DNA of 7,021 nt from Spirochaetota bacterium. Lineage in GTDB: Bacteria > Spirochaetota > Spirochaetia > SZUA-6. Below are positions 5,481-7,021 of the stretch, one piece after another; the first letter of the stretch is position 1; each line of letters opens with the position of its first letter. Location of the stretch: assembly GCA_003641675.1 (NCBI GenBank), contig QNBI01000105.1, positions 1 to 7,021 on the forward strand, written 5' to 3'. The notes under the pieces were generated by a model. The model did not search any database. It was not told the DNA's origin and saw nothing but the letters and a program-made list of their open reading frames with translations. The translations under genes and the position numbers were made by a program.

Positions 5481-7021
5481 ATGGGTTTTACACAAACGGC
5501 AAAAATTATAAGGGCGCATCTTGTTGAAGGAAATCCTGAAGCTGGAAAAGAGGTCGGGATTAAGGTTGACCAGACTCTAACTCAGGATGCAACCGGGACC
5601 ATGGCGTACCTGCAGCTGGAAGCTATAGGCATAGACAGGGTTAAAACAGAGCTTTCTGTTTCGTATGTGGATCACAATATGCTGCAGACAGATTTCAGGA
5701 ATATGGATGACCACAGGTACCTGCAGAGTGTTGCTGCCCGCTATGGTATATATTTCTCGAGACCCGGAAACGGTATATGCCATCAGGTCCATCTGGAGAG
5801 ATTCGGTGTACCTGGAAAAGTGCTAATAGGTTCGGATTCTCATACCCCTACAAACGGTGGCCTGGGGATGTTTGCTGTTGGTGCAGGGGGCCTTGATGTC
5901 GCAGTAGCTATGGCTGGCGGACCGTTTTATCTAAGAATGCCGGAGGTTGTAGGTGTGGAACTTTCCGGCCGGTTATCTAAGTTCTGTTCTGCAAAGGACG
6001 TTATTTTAACCCTGCTCAAAACAGAAACGGTAAAGGGCGGCATAGGTAAGGTTTATGAATACTTCGGTGAGGGGGTAAAGAGTTTAACCGTCCCGGAAAG
6101 GGCAACCATAACTAATATGGGGGCAGAGCTGGGGGCCACAACATCGATATTCCCGTCGGATGATGTTACAAAGGAATTCTTAAAAATACAGGGCCGTGAA
6201 AGGAGCTGGATGCCTCTCTCTGCTGACAGGGATGCCGAATATTCAAGGGTGATTAAAATTAGCTTAAAAGATATTGTTCCCATGGTTGCTCAGCCGCATA
6301 TGCCGGACAATGTTGTCCCCGTGCATGAAATTGCCGGATTGCCTGTAGATCAGGTTGCAATAGGCTCATGTACAAACTCTTCCATAAATGATTTAGCTAT
6401 AGTAGCGGATATTCTCAAAGGCAGGGTAGTTGCACCTAATGTTTCCCTTGCCGTTTCTCCGGGCTCAAGACAGGCTTTATTAACTGCAACAGACCTTGGC
6501 ATAACAGAAGGCTTAATAGAATCCGGTGCGAGAATCCTGGAAAGCGCTTGCGGGCCGTGTATAGGTATGGGATTTGCGCCTGCATCCGGGAGTGCAAGCG
6601 TAAGAACTTTTAACCGCAATTTTCTGGGAAGAAGCGGTACCAAAGATGCACGGGTATATCTGGCATCTCCCGAAACGGCTGCTGCAACAGCTATTAAAGG
6701 CGTTCTGACAGACCCGAGGGATTTGGGGGCCTTTCCGAAGAGGGATTTAAGCGCAAAAATTATCGTTAATGATGCAATGATTATTAAGCCAGCAGAGGAA
6801 TCAGAAAAAGTTAAGATTTTAAGAGGGCCTAATATTAAACCGGTTCCGGAAGGAAAGGCGCTGGAGGAAAATTTAAGTGCTGAGGTGATTTTAAAGGTGG
6901 GAGATGATATTACAACAGATCATATAATGCCCGCAGGGGCAAAGGTGCTGCCGTTACGTTCCAATATACCTGAAATTTCCAAATTTGTTTTTGCTGCAGT
7001 GGACCCGGACTTTTATAAGAA
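5481..7021 (+). CDS. acn: Aconitate hydratase (aconitase), Aquifex-type, partial (C-terminus beyond the window)
   Basis: An open frame of 513 codons plus two bases, with no stop before the right edge. Aconitase is a cytoplasmic [4Fe-4S] enzyme that isomerises citrate to isocitrate through cis-aconitate. Visible family motifs are KVDQTLTQDATGTMAYLQ (residues 28-45), VDHN (63-66), GSDSHTPTNGGLGMF (117-131), IGSCTNSS with cluster ligand C297, VSPGSR (325-330) and ACGPCIGMGF with ligands C357 and C360. After a linker near residues 430-465 the mobile swivel domain begins, with GDDITTDHIMPAGAK at 474-488. This compact form fits the roughly 640-660-residue Aquifex-type aconitases (TIGR01342 from memory) rather than the roughly 890-residue AcnA. 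A LeuC-type isopropylmalate isomerase subunit would be about 420 residues with no fused swivel domain, so it is unlikely. Homoaconitase activity cannot be fully excluded. Confidence 0.93.
   Translation, partial: MGFTQTAKIIRAHLVEGNPEAGKEVGIKVDQTLTQDATGTMAYLQLEAIGIDRVKTELSVSYVDHNMLQTDFRNMDDHRYLQSVAARYGIYFSRPGNGICHQVHLERFGVPGKVLIGSDSHTPTNGGLGMFAVGAGGLDVAVAMAGGPFYLRMPEVVGVELSGRLSKFCSAKDVILTLLKTETVKGGIGKVYEYFGEGVKSLTVPERATITNMGAELGATTSIFPSDDVTKEFLKIQGRERSWMPLSADRDAEYSRVIKISLKDIVPMVAQPHMPDNVVPVHEIAGLPVDQVAIGSCTNSSINDLAIVADILKGRVVAPNVSLAVSPGSRQALLTATDLGITEGLIESGARILESACGPCIGMGFAPASGSASVRTFNRNFLGRSGTKDARVYLASPETAAATAIKGVLTDPRDLGAFPKRDLSAKIIVNDAMIIKPAEESEKVKILRGPNIKPVPEGKALEENLSAEVILKVGDDITTDHIMPAGAKVLPLRSNIPEISKFVFAAVDPDFYK

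Noticed and set aside
5577..6643. Minus-strand open frames of 71-97 codons opposite the aconitase gene.
   Set aside because: They are antisense to a well-conserved reading frame, have low-complexity or arbitrary composition and no recognisable motif; shadows of aconitase codons.
1..7021. Mobile element, CRISPR array, defence island, tRNA or riboswitch.
   Set aside because: No repeat arrays, transposase or integrase motifs, tRNA-like cloverleaf or long structured leader were seen; all intergenic gaps are 104 bases or shorter.

Overview
The window looks like ordinary chromosomal DNA from a free-living or host-associated spirochaete (Spirochaetota). The clues are a PilZ/GAF protein resembling the DUF1577-type proteins known from Leptospira and treponemes, a lipoprotein with a relaxed spirochaete-style lipobox, a secreted beta-sandwich protein with an N-terminal FlgO/LpoB-like domain, and an Aquifex-type aconitase. 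The taxonomic call is inference; no rRNA or other marker gene is present. Base composition is moderate and even, and I see no insertion sequence, integrase, tRNA, CRISPR array or other sign of a mobile region.

Layout: bases 1-5376 carry six genes, all on the minus strand. In transcription order they are a small lipoprotein (5376-4690), an HD-domain predicted hydrolase (4686-4120), a secreted protein with PPC-like modules (4076-2619), a PilZ/GAF-like protein (2615-1350), xseA (1302-94) and xseB (from 107, running off the left edge). Gaps are 3, 43, 3 and 47 bases, and xseA/xseB overlap by 14, so this reads as one operon, perhaps with an extra promoter before xseA. A 104-base divergent intergenic region (5377-5480) separates it from a plus-strand aconitase gene starting at 5481 that runs off the right edge with about 513 codons present. 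No stretch above 300 bases lacks a gene.

Function: XseA and XseB form exonuclease VII, which degrades single-stranded DNA. Aconitase isomerises citrate and isocitrate. The four genes upstream of xseA are the least understood part: an envelope lipoprotein, a cytoplasmic HD enzyme, an exported protein and a probable cyclic-di-GMP-binding protein. They may form an envelope or signalling unit, but no function can be assigned from sequence alone. The most unusual protein is the PilZ-like one, whose two canonical ligand motifs are separated by more than 200 residues holding a GAF-like segment.
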